Notes under the pieces: model-generated
The model's database searches: none
What the model saw: only the letters and a program-made list of their open reading frames with translations
Told to the model about the DNA's origin: nothing
Part shown: positions 35,061 to 45,103 of the stretch, in pieces
How the letters are laid out: each line of letters begins with the position of its first letter
Numbering within the stretch: the first letter of the stretch is position 1
Position numbers and translations under genes: made by a program
Assembly: GCA_965228215.1 (NCBI GenBank)
Contig: OZ245800.1
Coordinates: 2,480,001 to 2,544,000, forward strand
DNA from: Maricaulis sp965228215
Lineage (GTDB): Bacteria > Pseudomonadota > Alphaproteobacteria > Caulobacterales > Maricaulaceae
Length of the DNA stretch: 64,000 bases
Direction: 5' to 3'

Positions 35061-35315
35061 CTATTCGACCGCGTACGGAAGCAGGGCCAGCTGACGGGCA
35101 CGCTTGATGGCGCGGGCCAGTTCACGCTGCTTCTTGGCCGAAACGGCCGTGATGCGGGACGGAACGATCTTGCCGCGCTCGGACATGTAGCGAAGCAGCA
35201 GCTTGGGGTCCTTGTAGTCGATCTTCGGCGCGTTATCGCCGGAGAACGGGCACACCTTGCGGCGGCGGACGAAAGGACGGCGAGCCGGAAGGTTCGAGAT
35301 GTTTCCAGAAGACAT
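35061..35315 (-). CDS. rpsR: 30S ribosomal protein S18
   Basis: 84 residues. The RPFVRRRKVCPFSGD start, DYKDPKLLLRYMSERGKI and the basic RITAVSAKKQRELARAIKRA block are the S18 signature. S18 forms a pair with S6 on the 30S platform, matching the gene order rpsF-rpsR with an 11-base gap. The single cysteine in KVCPF is the usual one of S18. Confidence 0.97.
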   Translation of the reverse strand: MSSGNISNLPARRPFVRRRKVCPFSGDNAPKIDYKDPKLLLRYMSERGKIVPSRITAVSAKKQRELARAIKRARQLALLPYAVE

Positions 35316-35326
35316 CAGGCTCTCCC

Positions 35327-35677
35327 TTAGTTCGGGCGACGACCGCGACGGTCGTCTTTCTTGGTGAGGATGGCGGACGGTTCTTCAACGTGTTCTTCAA
35401 CACGGACCGTCATGTGACGCATGATGTCTTCGGACAGGCGCTGGAGGCGATCCAGCTCGTTGATGACGTCAGCATCGGCATCAATGTCGATCAGGCCGTA
35501 ATGCCCCTTGCGCGACTTGTTGATGCGGTAGGAAAGGTTGCGCAGACCCCAGTATTCGGTCTTGCCCGTCTTGCCACCTTTCTCGGTGATCAGTGCCTTG
35601 GTCTCTTCGATGAGAGATTCCATCTGCGCGGGGGACATGTCTGGACGCGCAATGAAAATGTGTTCGTAAAGTGCCAT
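35327..35677 (-). CDS. rpsF: 30S ribosomal protein S6
   Basis: 116 residues. MALYEHIFIARPDMSPAQ, GLRNLSYRINKSRKGHY and DRLQRLSEDIMRHMTVR are typical S6 segments, and the basic tail KKDDRRGRRPN is unstructured. An in-frame extension to 36199 exists, but the ATG at 35677 fits the family exactly and has a GAAGGGAG site. It is the first gene of the S6-S18-L9 operon and diverges from fabD. Confidence 0.97.
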   Translation of the reverse strand: MALYEHIFIARPDMSPAQMESLIEETKALITEKGGKTGKTEYWGLRNLSYRINKSRKGHYGLIDIDADADVINELDRLQRLSEDIMRHMTVRVEEHVEEPSAILTKKDDRRGRRPN

Positions 35678-35815
35678 TTCGGCTCCCTTCAAATGCGGTT
35701 GCGGCGCAGACCATGCCGAAGGGTCGGGCAAGTCCGCGGCGGCTCCCGTATCCACCTTGCACACCACGTGAAAGGCTGTGTTGGAAACAGGACCGCAACC
35801 AAGCGAAGCGCGGCC

Positions 35816-35842
35816 ATTACAGCAATCTATCCCACAGTGCAA
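35816..35842 (-). promoter_or_regulatory. Candidate rpsF operon promoter
   Basis: On the minus strand TTGCAC (35842-35837), 13-base spacer, GCTGTAAT (35823-35816), leaving a leader of roughly 130 bases before rpsF. S6-S18 autoregulatory leaders are known in other bacteria, but I could not recognise the motif in this leader. Confidence 0.45.
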
Positions 35843-35920
35843 TAAGCCTGCGCTCTTGCGCGCACACCCATGAAGGGAGTAGTGAGCGAAAAATCCGAAT
35901 TCGACGGGAGAATTCACCCC

Positions 35921-36874
35921 ATGAGTTTTGCATTTGTCTTTCCTGGACAGGGTAGCCAGGCAGTCGGCATGGGCCAGGACCTGGCCAAGGACTTCGTGGC
36001 CGCCAAAAACGTGCTGGCCGAGGTCGACGAGGCACTGGGCCAGGATCTGTCCGGCCTGATGGCCAACGGCCCCATCGAGGACCTCACCCTGACCGAGAAT
36101 GCACAGCCGGCACTCATGGCTGCCAGCCTGGCCGTGATGCGGGTGCTCGAGAGCGAGTTTGACGTAAACGTCAGCGCCGCCTCCTTTGTGGCCGGTCACA
36201 GTCTTGGTGAGTATTCGGCCCTGGCTGCCGCAGGATCATTGTCGATCACCGATGCGGCGAAGCTGCTGAAACTGCGCGGTCAGTCCATGCAGAAGGCGGT
36301 TCCGGTCGGCGAGGGCACGATGGCCGCGCTCCTGGGCGCTGACGAAGACCTGGCGGCTCAGGCTGTCGCTGCGGGTGCCGAGGTCGGCGTCTGCGCGATC
36401 GCCAATGACAACGCGCCGGGCCAGATCGTGATCTCCGGCGCGACCGCCGCAATCGACGCCGCGATCGCCAAGGCGGGCGAGCTGGGCCTCAAGAAGGCCA
36501 TGAAGCTTCCCGTCTCCGCACCTTTCCATTGTCCGATGATGCAGCCGGCCGCCGACGCGATGGCCGAAGCTCTGGCCGCGGCCACGATCAACGCACCGTC
36601 CGTGCCGCTGGTAGCCAACGTCACCGCACGTCCGACCGATGATTCCGAAACCATCCGTCGCCAGCTGGTGGAACAGGTCACCGGCCGTGTCTGCTGGCGA
36701 GAGAGCGTGATGTGGATGGTCGAGGAGGGCGGTATCACCACGCTCGCCGAAGCCGGTTCGGGCAAGGTCCTTTCCACCATGCTCAAGCGCACCACAAAAG
36801 AGGCCAAGGGCCAGCCGCTCAACACGGCGGCCGATCTGGAGGCGTTCGCAGCCTCGCTCAAGGAGAATGCCTAA
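35921..36874 (+). CDS. fabD: Malonyl-CoA:ACP transacylase
   Basis: Loads malonyl groups from CoA onto ACP for fatty acid synthesis. 317 residues: FAFVFPGQGSQAVGMG start, nucleophile S94 in GHSLGEYSAL, and the His of SAPFHCPMMQPA near 204. The ATG at 35921 is chosen over one at 35870, which adds 17 residues outside the family. It opens the fab cluster and its stop directly abuts the fabG start (TAAATG). Confidence 0.96.
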   Translation: MSFAFVFPGQGSQAVGMGQDLAKDFVAAKNVLAEVDEALGQDLSGLMANGPIEDLTLTENAQPALMAASLAVMRVLESEFDVNVSAASFVAGHSLGEYSALAAAGSLSITDAAKLLKLRGQSMQKAVPVGEGTMAALLGADEDLAAQAVAAGAEVGVCAIANDNAPGQIVISGATAAIDAAIAKAGELGLKKAMKLPVSAPFHCPMMQPAADAMAEALAAATINAPSVPLVANVTARPTDDSETIRRQLVEQVTGRVCWRESVMWMVEEGGITTLAEAGSGKVLSTMLKRTTKEAKGQPLNTAADLEAFAASLKENA

Positions 36875-37612
36875 ATGTTCGATCTCACAGGCAAGAATGC
36901 CCTCGTCACCGGCGCGACCGGCGGTATCGGCAAATCCATCGCCAAGGCACTACATGCCCAGGGCGCGACCGTGGCTCTGTCCGGTACGCGCGAAAACGTG
37001 CTGGCCGATCTGGCAGCCGAGCTGGGCGAGCGCGCCCACGTCCTGCCGTGCAATCTCTCTGACGCCGCGGCCGTCGACGCCCTGCCGAAACAGGCCGCCG
37101 AGGCCATGGGCTCGCTGGACATTCTCGTGGCCAATGCCGGCATCACGAAGGACCAGCTCCTGATGCGCATGAAGGACGAGGACTGGGACCAGGTCCTGCG
37201 GATCAATCTCGACAGTTATTTCCGCCTGTCACGTGCTGCCCTGCGCGGCATGATGAAGGCGCGGCACGGCCGCATCATCGGTATCACCTCGGTGGTCGGT
37301 GTGATGGGCAATCCGGGCCAGTCGAACTATTGCGCGTCCAAGGCGGGCATGATCGGTTTCTCCAAATCGCTGGCCCAGGAAGTGGCCGCGCGCGGTGTCA
37401 CCGTGAACTGCGTCGCTCCGGGTTTCATCGCTTCGCCGATGACGGATGTGCTCAATGATGATCAACGCGCCGCGATTCTGTCCAAGATCCCGGCCAATGA
37501 TCTGGGCTCGGGCGATGATATCGCCTCGGCCGTTGTCTACCTTGCCAGCCAGGAAGCGGGCTATGTCACTGGACAGACCTTGCACGTCAATGGCGGTATG
37601 GCGATGATTTGA
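36875..37612 (+). CDS. fabG: 3-oxoacyl-ACP reductase
   Basis: NADPH-dependent beta-ketoacyl-ACP reductase of the elongation cycle, 245 residues, short-chain dehydrogenase fold. GATGGIGKSIA binds the cofactor, NAGIT is at about 88-92, and the catalytic Y-x3-K is in NYCASKAGMIGFSK with S in GITSVVGV. The C-terminal YVTGQTLHVNGGMAM is standard for FabG, separating it from general SDRs. It follows fabD with no gap; acpP comes 160 bases later. Confidence 0.96.
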   Translation: MFDLTGKNALVTGATGGIGKSIAKALHAQGATVALSGTRENVLADLAAELGERAHVLPCNLSDAAAVDALPKQAAEAMGSLDILVANAGITKDQLLMRMKDEDWDQVLRINLDSYFRLSRAALRGMMKARHGRIIGITSVVGVMGNPGQSNYCASKAGMIGFSKSLAQEVAARGVTVNCVAPGFIASPMTDVLNDDQRAAILSKIPANDLGSGDDIASAVVYLASQEAGYVTGQTLHVNGGMAMI

Positions 37613-37772
37613 TTTTGAAACTTGTTTCACAGGGCACGCATCACCATTCTGGCCAGAGCCAATTAAGTGTGCTAACTGCCCGCAACCTGTGGATTTCGGG
37701 GCATGGACACCCCGTTTCCGTCCTATCCTGCGCCGCATGATTCCAAGCGGCGAACCATAATGAGGGTCTGAA

Positions 37773-38009
37773 ATGTCTGACGTTCTCGAGCGCGTAAAGA
37801 AAATCGTTGTTGAGCATCTCGATGTCGAGGCCGACAAGGTCGCTGACAATGCAAGCTTCATCGACGATCTGGGCGCCGACTCCCTGGACAATGTTGAGCT
37901 GGTCATGGCTTTCGAAGAAGAATTCGACATCGAAATTCCGGATGACGCCGCAGAGCACATCCAGACGGTCGGTGACGCCGTGAAGTTCATCTCCGAAAAG
38001 GTCGGCTAA
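37773..38009 (+). CDS. acpP: Acyl carrier protein
   Basis: 78 residues, acidic, with the phosphopantetheine attachment S37 in GADSLDNVEL. It shuttles fatty acyl intermediates. The 160-base gap before it suggests its own promoter, needed because ACP is made in large excess over the enzymes; I see a CGGGG/CCCCG hairpin near 37698-37715 but no confident promoter. A GAGGG site precedes the ATG. fabF follows after 11 bases. Confidence 0.97.
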   Translation: MSDVLERVKKIVVEHLDVEADKVADNASFIDDLGADSLDNVELVMAFEEEFDIEIPDDAAEHIQTVGDAVKFISEKVG

Positions 38010-38020
38010 AGACCCTTTTC

Positions 38021-39304
38021 ATGCGCCGCGTCGTCGTCACGGGTATTGGGCTCGTAACCCCGCTGGGTGTTGGCAAGGAAGCCGTCTGGGAACGGCTTCT
38101 GGCCAGCCAATCCGGTCTGGGCAGGATCGAGCATTTCGAGACCGAGGATCTGGCTTGCCGGATCGCAGGTCTCGTTCCCCGTGCTGACGGTCGCGGTGGC
38201 GGCTCTCCGGATATGGAGGGCGTTTTCGATCCCGACGCGGTGATGTCGCCGCGCGAACAGAAGCGGATCGACGATTTCATCCTCTACGGCATCGCCGCAG
38301 CGGACCAGGCTCTCGCCGACAGTGGCTGGGAGGCTGAGGATGACGAGGCTCGTAAGCGGGCCGGCGTCATGATCGGATCCGGCATTGGCGGTCTCCAGAC
38401 CACTTATGACGCGTCGATCACACTGCACGAGAAGGGGCCGCGGCGCCTCTCTCCCTTCATCATTCCCGGCATGCTGATCAATCTCGTCTCCGGACAGGTT
38501 TCGATCAAGCACGGGCTGAAAGGCCCGAACCACGCGGTCGTGACGGCGTGTTCGACCGGTGCGCACTCCATTGGAGACGCTGCCCGGCTGGTGGCACGCG
38601 GTGATGCCGACATGATGGTGGCCGGTGGAGCCGAGGCGGCGGTCTGCCGGCTGGGCATCGGCTGTTTCGTCTCGCTCAAGGCCCTCTCGACGAATTTCAA
38701 TGACGATCCGGCCGCCGGCTCGCGCCCCTATGACACGGACCGCGACGGTTTCGTGATGGGCGAGGGGGCCGGCGTGGTCATTCTCGAGGAATACGAGGCG
38801 GCCAAGGCGCGCGGCGCGAAAATCTATGCCGAGGTCAAGGGTTACGGCCTGTCCGGCGATGCCTTCCACATCACGGCTCCGGCCGAGGATGGCGATGGCG
38901 GATATCGCTCGATGAAGGCGGCTCTCAAGGATGCCGGCCTCGAGGCGTCCGACATCGACTACGTCAACGCGCACGGTACTTCGACGCCCCTGGGTGACGA
39001 GATCGAGCTTCGCGCAGTCGAACGTCTCTTCTCCGAGCATTCCGACGATCTGGTCATGTCCTCGACCAAATCGGCCATCGGACACCTGCTGGGCGCGGCG
39101 GGCGCGGTCGAGTCGATCTTCTGCATCCTGGCCATCCGGGACGGGATCTGCCCGCCCACGCTCAATCTGGACAATCCGTCGGTCGAGACCTCGCTCAACC
39201 TGGCACCACACAAGCCGGTCGAGCGACCCGTAAAGGCCGCCCTGTCCAATTCATTCGGATTCGGCGGCACCAATGCCTCCGTGGTATTCGTAGCCGCAGA
39301 TTGA
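38021..39304 (+). CDS. fabF: 3-oxoacyl-ACP synthase II
   Basis: Condensing enzyme that elongates acyl-ACP with malonyl-ACP. 427 residues of the thiolase fold: nucleophile C177 in VVTACSTGAHSIGDA, catalytic His in NAHGTSTPLGD and KSAIGHLLGAAGA, and the C-terminal NSFGFGGTNASVVF. The length and GTG-type blocks match FabF rather than FabB. It lies between acpP and mltG, the common alphaproteobacterial order. Confidence 0.96.
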   Translation: MRRVVVTGIGLVTPLGVGKEAVWERLLASQSGLGRIEHFETEDLACRIAGLVPRADGRGGGSPDMEGVFDPDAVMSPREQKRIDDFILYGIAAADQALADSGWEAEDDEARKRAGVMIGSGIGGLQTTYDASITLHEKGPRRLSPFIIPGMLINLVSGQVSIKHGLKGPNHAVVTACSTGAHSIGDAARLVARGDADMMVAGGAEAAVCRLGIGCFVSLKALSTNFNDDPAAGSRPYDTDRDGFVMGEGAGVVILEEYEAAKARGAKIYAEVKGYGLSGDAFHITAPAEDGDGGYRSMKAALKDAGLEASDIDYVNAHGTSTPLGDEIELRAVERLFSEHSDDLVMSSTKSAIGHLLGAAGAVESIFCILAIRDGICPPTLNLDNPSVETSLNLAPHKPVERPVKAALSNSFGFGGTNASVVFVAAD

Positions 39305-39326
39305 CCGACTCGCGGGGAATAGCGTT

Positions 39327-40379
39327 ATGAGTGAAGCGGACACGCCCAAGACCGCAGCCAGCAAAGGCGGCGGCGTGGCGAAGATCCTCCTGTGGCTGTT
39401 CGGTGCGCTTGTCGTGCTGGCGATGATCGCTGCCGGTGCGGTCTATGGCGGTTATCGCTGGATGCAGGCGGAGTTTGCCGAGGCGGGTCCCTCCACCGAA
39501 CAGACGGTCATCCTCTTGCCGCGTGGTGCAGGCCTGATCCGCATTGCCACCCAGCTTGAAAACGAGGGCCTGATCAGCGATGCGCGGATCTTCCGGATCG
39601 CGATCACGCTGGACGAGGGCGACCGGTCGCTGCGCGCCGGCGAGTATGAAATCCCGGCCGGGGCCAGCATGGCCCAGATCTATGAACTCCTGCGCTCGGG
39701 CCAGACGGTCCAGCACGCAGTCACCCTGGCCGAGGGGCTGACCAGCGCGATGATCGTGCGGGCGCTCGGTGAGGCCGAGGTGCTGACCGGTGAGATCTCA
39801 ACCGTGCCGGCCGAAGGCACGCTCCTGCCGGAGACCTATCTTGTCACCCGCGGCACTTCCCGCCAGGACCTGATCGACCGCATGCAGTCGGACCAGGATG
39901 CCCTGCTGGACGCGCTCTGGGACAATCGCGCCGAAAACCTGCCTTTCGAGACCCGCGAGGAAGCCATCATCCTGGCCTCCATCGTCGAGAAGGAAACCGG
40001 GATCGGCGGCGAACGTGCTGAAGTGGCTGGTGTTTTTGTCAATCGCCTGCGCCGCGGCATGCGCCTGGAGAGCGATCCGACGATCATCTACGGCATCAGC
40101 CAGGGCGAGCCTCTGGGCCGAGGTTTGCGGCGGTCGGAGATCGACAATCCGAACAATGCCTGGAACACCTACCAGATCCCGCGCCTGCCCCCGACGCCGA
40201 TCGCCAATCCGGGCCGCGAGGCCATTGCGGCCGTGCTGAACCCAGCCGAGACGACGGCTCTCTTCTTCGTGGCGGACGGTACGGGCGGGCATGTCTTCGC
40301 CGACACCTATGCCCAGCATCAGCGTAATGTCGCCAATTGGCGCCGTATCGAACGCCAGCGCCGCAATAACGGAAACTGA
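39327..40379 (+). CDS. mltG: Endolytic murein transglycosylase MltG
   Basis: Inner-membrane enzyme that cuts nascent glycan strands and is thought to set their length. 350 residues: one helix at about 19-42, then a LysM-like subdomain, and the YceG core with the catalytic Glu in ASIVEKETG followed by VAGVFVNRLRRGMRLESDPT and the TPIANPGREAI segment. The C-terminal tail is basic. It begins 22 bases after fabF and ends one base before yicC. Confidence 0.95.
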   Translation: MSEADTPKTAASKGGGVAKILLWLFGALVVLAMIAAGAVYGGYRWMQAEFAEAGPSTEQTVILLPRGAGLIRIATQLENEGLISDARIFRIAITLDEGDRSLRAGEYEIPAGASMAQIYELLRSGQTVQHAVTLAEGLTSAMIVRALGEAEVLTGEISTVPAEGTLLPETYLVTRGTSRQDLIDRMQSDQDALLDALWDNRAENLPFETREEAIILASIVEKETGIGGERAEVAGVFVNRLRRGMRLESDPTIIYGISQGEPLGRGLRRSEIDNPNNAWNTYQIPRLPPTPIANPGREAIAAVLNPAETTALFFVADGTGGHVFADTYAQHQRNVANWRRIERQRRNNGN

Positions 40380-40380
40380 C

Positions 40381-41262
40381 ATGGCAGACCTTTCGGGCAT
40401 GACCGGGTTCGGACGCGCGGAAGGCGCGGCCGCCAATCTGCGCTGGATCTGGGAAGTTCGCAGCGTGAACGGCAAGGGGCTGGAAGCCCGCTACCGCCTG
40501 CCGGGCGGTTTCGAACGCATCGAGGCCAAGGCCCGCGAATTGGTGAAACAGCGCTTCACGCGCGGCAATCTCCAGGCCAGCCTCAATCTGCGCCAGGACG
40601 CTGGCAATGCCGATCTGCGCATCGACACCGCTCGCCTGGAAGCCCTGATCGAAGCGTCCAAGCCTTATGTTGCTCGCGACGAGGTGGCTGTGCCGCATTT
40701 CGACGGCCTGCTGGCGGTTCGCGGTGTGCTGGACGTCGAGGAAGTGCTCGACGAGAAAACCCAGGCCGGCATTGATGCGGCCATCCTCGACAGTTTCTCG
40801 CAGGCCCTGGACGCGCTTAAATCGGCGCGGCTGGAGGAAGGCGCTGCGCTGAAAACGGTCCTGTCGGGCCATGTCGACCAGATCGAGACGCTGACCGGCC
40901 AGGCCAAGGCCAGTGACAGTGTCCGCCTGTCGGCCATCCGCAATCGTATCGCCGCGAAATTCGCGGAACTCCTGCCTGAGGGGCTCGACGAGGACAGGTT
41001 GGCCTCGGAAGCCGCCACGATGGCGGTAAAAATGGACATCCGCGAGGAGATCGACCGGCTGGAAGCGCACATCGTCTCGGCCCGAGATCTGCTGGCAGCC
41101 GGTTCGCCTGTCGGCCGCAAGCTCGACTTCCTGTCACAGGAGTTTAATCGCGAGGCGAACACATTATGCTCCAAATCGGCTGATTCATCGCTGACCCGTA
41201 TCGGGCTCGATCTCAAGAACACAATCGATCAGCTCAGGGAGCAGGTGCAGAATGTCGAATGA
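40381..41262 (+). CDS. yicC: YicC-family protein
   Basis: 293 residues. The start SGMTGFGRAEG and R-S-V-N-x-K, the central metal- or RNA-binding region, and the end EFNREANTLCSKSAD...KNTIDQLREQVQN are fully conserved family features. YicC-like proteins have been linked to RNA cleavage and stress survival. The pairing yicC-gmk is conserved across bacteria; here the end of yicC overlaps the start of gmk by 11 bases. Confidence 0.95.
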   Translation: MADLSGMTGFGRAEGAAANLRWIWEVRSVNGKGLEARYRLPGGFERIEAKARELVKQRFTRGNLQASLNLRQDAGNADLRIDTARLEALIEASKPYVARDEVAVPHFDGLLAVRGVLDVEEVLDEKTQAGIDAAILDSFSQALDALKSARLEEGAALKTVLSGHVDQIETLTGQAKASDSVRLSAIRNRIAAKFAELLPEGLDEDRLASEAATMAVKMDIREEIDRLEAHIVSARDLLAAGSPVGRKLDFLSQEFNREANTLCSKSADSSLTRIGLDLKNTIDQLREQVQNVE

Positions 41263-41905
41263 CGGATCCATTCCCATTTTTCGCGGCCGTCGCCGTGGTG
41301 TGCTCCTCGCGCTCTCCAGCCCGTCTGGAGCGGGCAAGACCACGCTGTCCAAGCGCCTGCTGAGCCAGAATCCCGATGTTGTCCTGTCCGTGTCTTGCAC
41401 GACGCGTCCGCCGCGTCCGGGTGAGGTGAACGGCCAAGACTATGAATTCATCAGCGAAGACGAGTTCAAGGCGCGTATCGAGCAGGATTATTTCTTCGAA
41501 TGGGCGGAAGTCTTCGGGCGTTATTACGGCACGCCGAAAACCCCGGTTCTCAATGCGATCGATGACGGCCGGGACGTTATATTCGACATCGACTGGCAAG
41601 GCGCCCAGATCATCGCGAAAGAAGCCGCGGCCGATACGGTGCGAGTTTTCATCCTTCCGCCCTCGCTGGAACTGCTCGAGGACCGGTTGCGCAAGCGCGG
41701 CCAGGACAGCGACGAGATCATCCAGGACCGCATGGCGCGGGCCAAGGACGAGATCAGTCACTGGGGCGAGTATGACTATGTCATCGTCAATGATGATTTC
41801 GCGCGCGCGCTGGAAAAGCTGAACCAGATCCTGCACGCGGAACGCCTGAAACGCTCACGTCACCCCTGGCTGGGCGGTTTTGTCGACGCGATCATGACGC
41901 AATAG
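41252..41905 (+). CDS. gmk: Guanylate kinase
   Basis: Phosphorylates GMP to GDP, following guaB and guaA in guanine nucleotide supply. 217 residues: P-loop SSPSGAGKTTLSK (about 22-34), GMP-binding SCTTRPPRPGEVNGQDY, and the lid with RKRGQDSDEIIQDR. The 15-residue N-terminal extension (IPIFRGRRRGV) is typical of alphaproteobacterial forms. Its last 14 bases overlap the end of the convergent rsmA gene. Confidence 0.96.
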   Translation: MSNDGSIPIFRGRRRGVLLALSSPSGAGKTTLSKRLLSQNPDVVLSVSCTTRPPRPGEVNGQDYEFISEDEFKARIEQDYFFEWAEVFGRYYGTPKTPVLNAIDDGRDVIFDIDWQGAQIIAKEAAADTVRVFILPPSLELLEDRLRKRGQDSDEIIQDRMARAKDEISHWGEYDYVIVNDDFARALEKLNQILHAERLKRSRHPWLGGFVDAIMTQ

Positions 41906-42748
41906 GCCGGGCGGCCCGCCAGGCGCCGGCCAGCGCCTGGAAATCTTCTACGGACAGGGTTTCAGCACGCGCCGAGGCATCCAGCCCGGCCGCGGTGATT
42001 AATTCGTCTGCACTCGCCGAGGTCTGTGATGCGGCCTGGGCGAGACTGCGCCGCAGCGTCTTGCGGCGCTGACCGAACGCCGAGGCGGTCACGGTCTCGA
42101 GGGCCTGGATATCGCGGAAGCGTCGATCGTCGGGCAGGGGTTCCAGGACCACGACGGCCGAGTCGACCTTGGGCGGCGGCGTGAATGCCGCAGCCGGCAC
42201 TTTCAGTGCCATGCGTGCCTGGCAGCGCGATTGCGAGATCACGGCGAGGCGTCCATAGGCCTTGTTGCCCGGCAATGCGACGATACGGTCGGCCACCTCC
42301 CGCTGGAACATCAAGACGGCGCACGACCACCAGGCCGGTTCCGCCTGCAGCCATTTCAGCAGCAGCAGCGTGCCGACATTGTAGGGCAGGTTGGACAGGA
42401 TGACGCGATCGCCTTCCGGCAGAAGGTCGGTTTCGCTGACATCCAGCGCATCGGCTTCCTCGATGGCGAGATTGTCCGGATAGGCGGTCTGCAATTCCTC
42501 GAGCGCCGGAATGAAGCGGCGATCCTTCTCGACGACCGTCAACCGGGCGCCCTCTGCGAGGATGGCGCGTGTCAGCCCGCCAGGACCGGGCCCGATCTCG
42601 ATCGCGTGCCTGCCCTCCAGTCCACCGGCGAGGCTGGCGATCTTGGCGGTCAGGTTCAGGTCGAGCAGGAAATGCTGGCCGAAAGCCTTTTTCGCCGCCA
42701 GATCATGCCGGGCGATAACCTCGCGTAGCGGAGGAAGACCGGCGGCGC

Positions 42749-42752
<4 letters not shown>
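41892..42752 (-). CDS. rsmA: 16S rRNA dimethyladenosine transferase RsmA (KsgA)
   Basis: Dimethylates A1518 and A1519 in helix 45 of 16S rRNA during 30S maturation. 286 residues: KKAFGQHFLLDLNL (about 21-34), SAM motif EIGPGPGGLTRAIL, and the catalytic LSNLPYNVGT. The C-terminal domain has RRKTLRRSL. It overlaps pdxA by four bases (ATGA) and is the last gene of the leftward lptF-to-rsmA operon. Confidence 0.96.
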
Positions 42753-43764
<1,012 letters not shown>

Positions 43765-43765
<1 letters not shown>

Positions 43766-45036
43766 CAATTACGGATCTCGACCGTGCTGTCGCGGCGGAG
43801 GTCACGCAGCCAGCGACGCGAGATCACCGACAGCTGCTGTCCACGCAATTGCCCTTCGAGATCGTCCCGGCTCGGCACGCCCGGCCCTGCGATCACGCGA
43901 TCGCAGACGAGGAGAGATTGCAGGCCGGCGGCCGTTTCCAGAATTCCGGAATTGTCACCGGCATCGAGCGGGGCCAGCGTGTCGCGGATCTGCGGCAGGA
44001 GGGCATCCGCGCCGATCGAGCCCAGCGGGGTCACGATAGAACCTTCGAACTGGTCGCCAATCGACTGCGCCTGGGCACAGGTCGGTGCTTCCTCGAGGGC
44101 CTCGCGCAGGCGTTCGCCCGTATCATCCCCGACGGCACTGGCCGGAATGGTGATCTGGGTCAGGTCGTACTGGACGGTCGTCGTGCCGTCGCGGGCACCC
44201 ACGAGGGCAATGATCATGAAACCGCCCGGCACGCGGACCGGGTTGGACAGGGCACCGCGTCCGCCGCTGCCCTGAAACTGCTGCATCATCTGCGGCATGA
44301 TCTGGGCGACTTCCGGCTGCAGCTGCGAGGCCACGATCCAGCCAATATCACCGCCGACGGCCGCAGACGGCGCATCGGAGAATTGGCGGGCCAGTTCCGG
44401 GAAGGTTGCGCCCTGCTGGAGCTGTTCCATCACGGCGATCACGCGCTGGATGGCGGCTTCCTCCTCGTTGACGTTGGAAATCCCGATCAGGATTTCGAAG
44501 ATCCGGAATTGCGGCTGCGAGGCCGAGGCTGCCAGGCGTTCGAGCGCCATCTGGATCTGCTGGTCAGAAATCCGGATACGCGAGCCATACCGGCCATTCA
44601 CCAGGATCTGCCAGGCGATTTCGGCTTCGATCTGGTGGCGCAGGGTCGACACGTCGACGCCGGAACGCTGCAGATCTGCCAGGATCACGTCCAGAGTGGT
44701 GTTGTTGCGGTCGGCGAGGTCGAGCAGGGATGCCTCGATTTCCTCGTCCGTGACCTCGACTTCGAACTCACGCGCTTCCTGCAATTGCAAATGCTCATCG
44801 ATCAGGCCGCGCAGAGCCTGGTCCTGGATGCGTTCGAGCGTTTCGATATCCATGTTGGTCACGCCCGTGGAGGCAATGATCAGGCGCATGCGATTGGACA
44901 CGTCCAGCGTCGTGATCGGCTCGTCATTGACGAGCGCGGCTATCCCCTCCGTGCGTTGAGCATGTGCGGGAAGGCCCGACACCAGGGTCAGGGCAAACAG
45001 GGACAGACAAGAAATCAGAGCGCGTATCATCGGCAA
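43765..45036 (-). CDS. surA: Periplasmic chaperone and peptidyl-prolyl isomerase, SurA type
   Basis: 423 residues. A signal peptide (MPMIRALISCLSLFALTLVS, cleaved near A26) exports it to the periplasm. The SurA N-terminal chaperone domain (EGIAALVNDEPITTLDVSNR, about 32-51) is followed by one clear parvulin domain at about 190-300 (RIFEILIG ... GDIGWI), with a degenerate second. SurA guides beta-barrel proteins to the BAM complex. It lies just after lptD, which in E. coli is itself a strongly SurA-dependent client. Confidence 0.92.
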
Positions 45037-45103
45037 TCGCTATTTGGTTCCGCGCGGAACTTTACCCAAACCGGCCCCATAGGCAATCACGGGACGCTGT
45101 TGA

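Noticed and set aside
37616..37629. TGAAAC-TT-GTTTCA palindrome just after fabG
   Set aside because: Two-base loop and no T-run make it a poor terminator; no regulator known for it. Too little to call.
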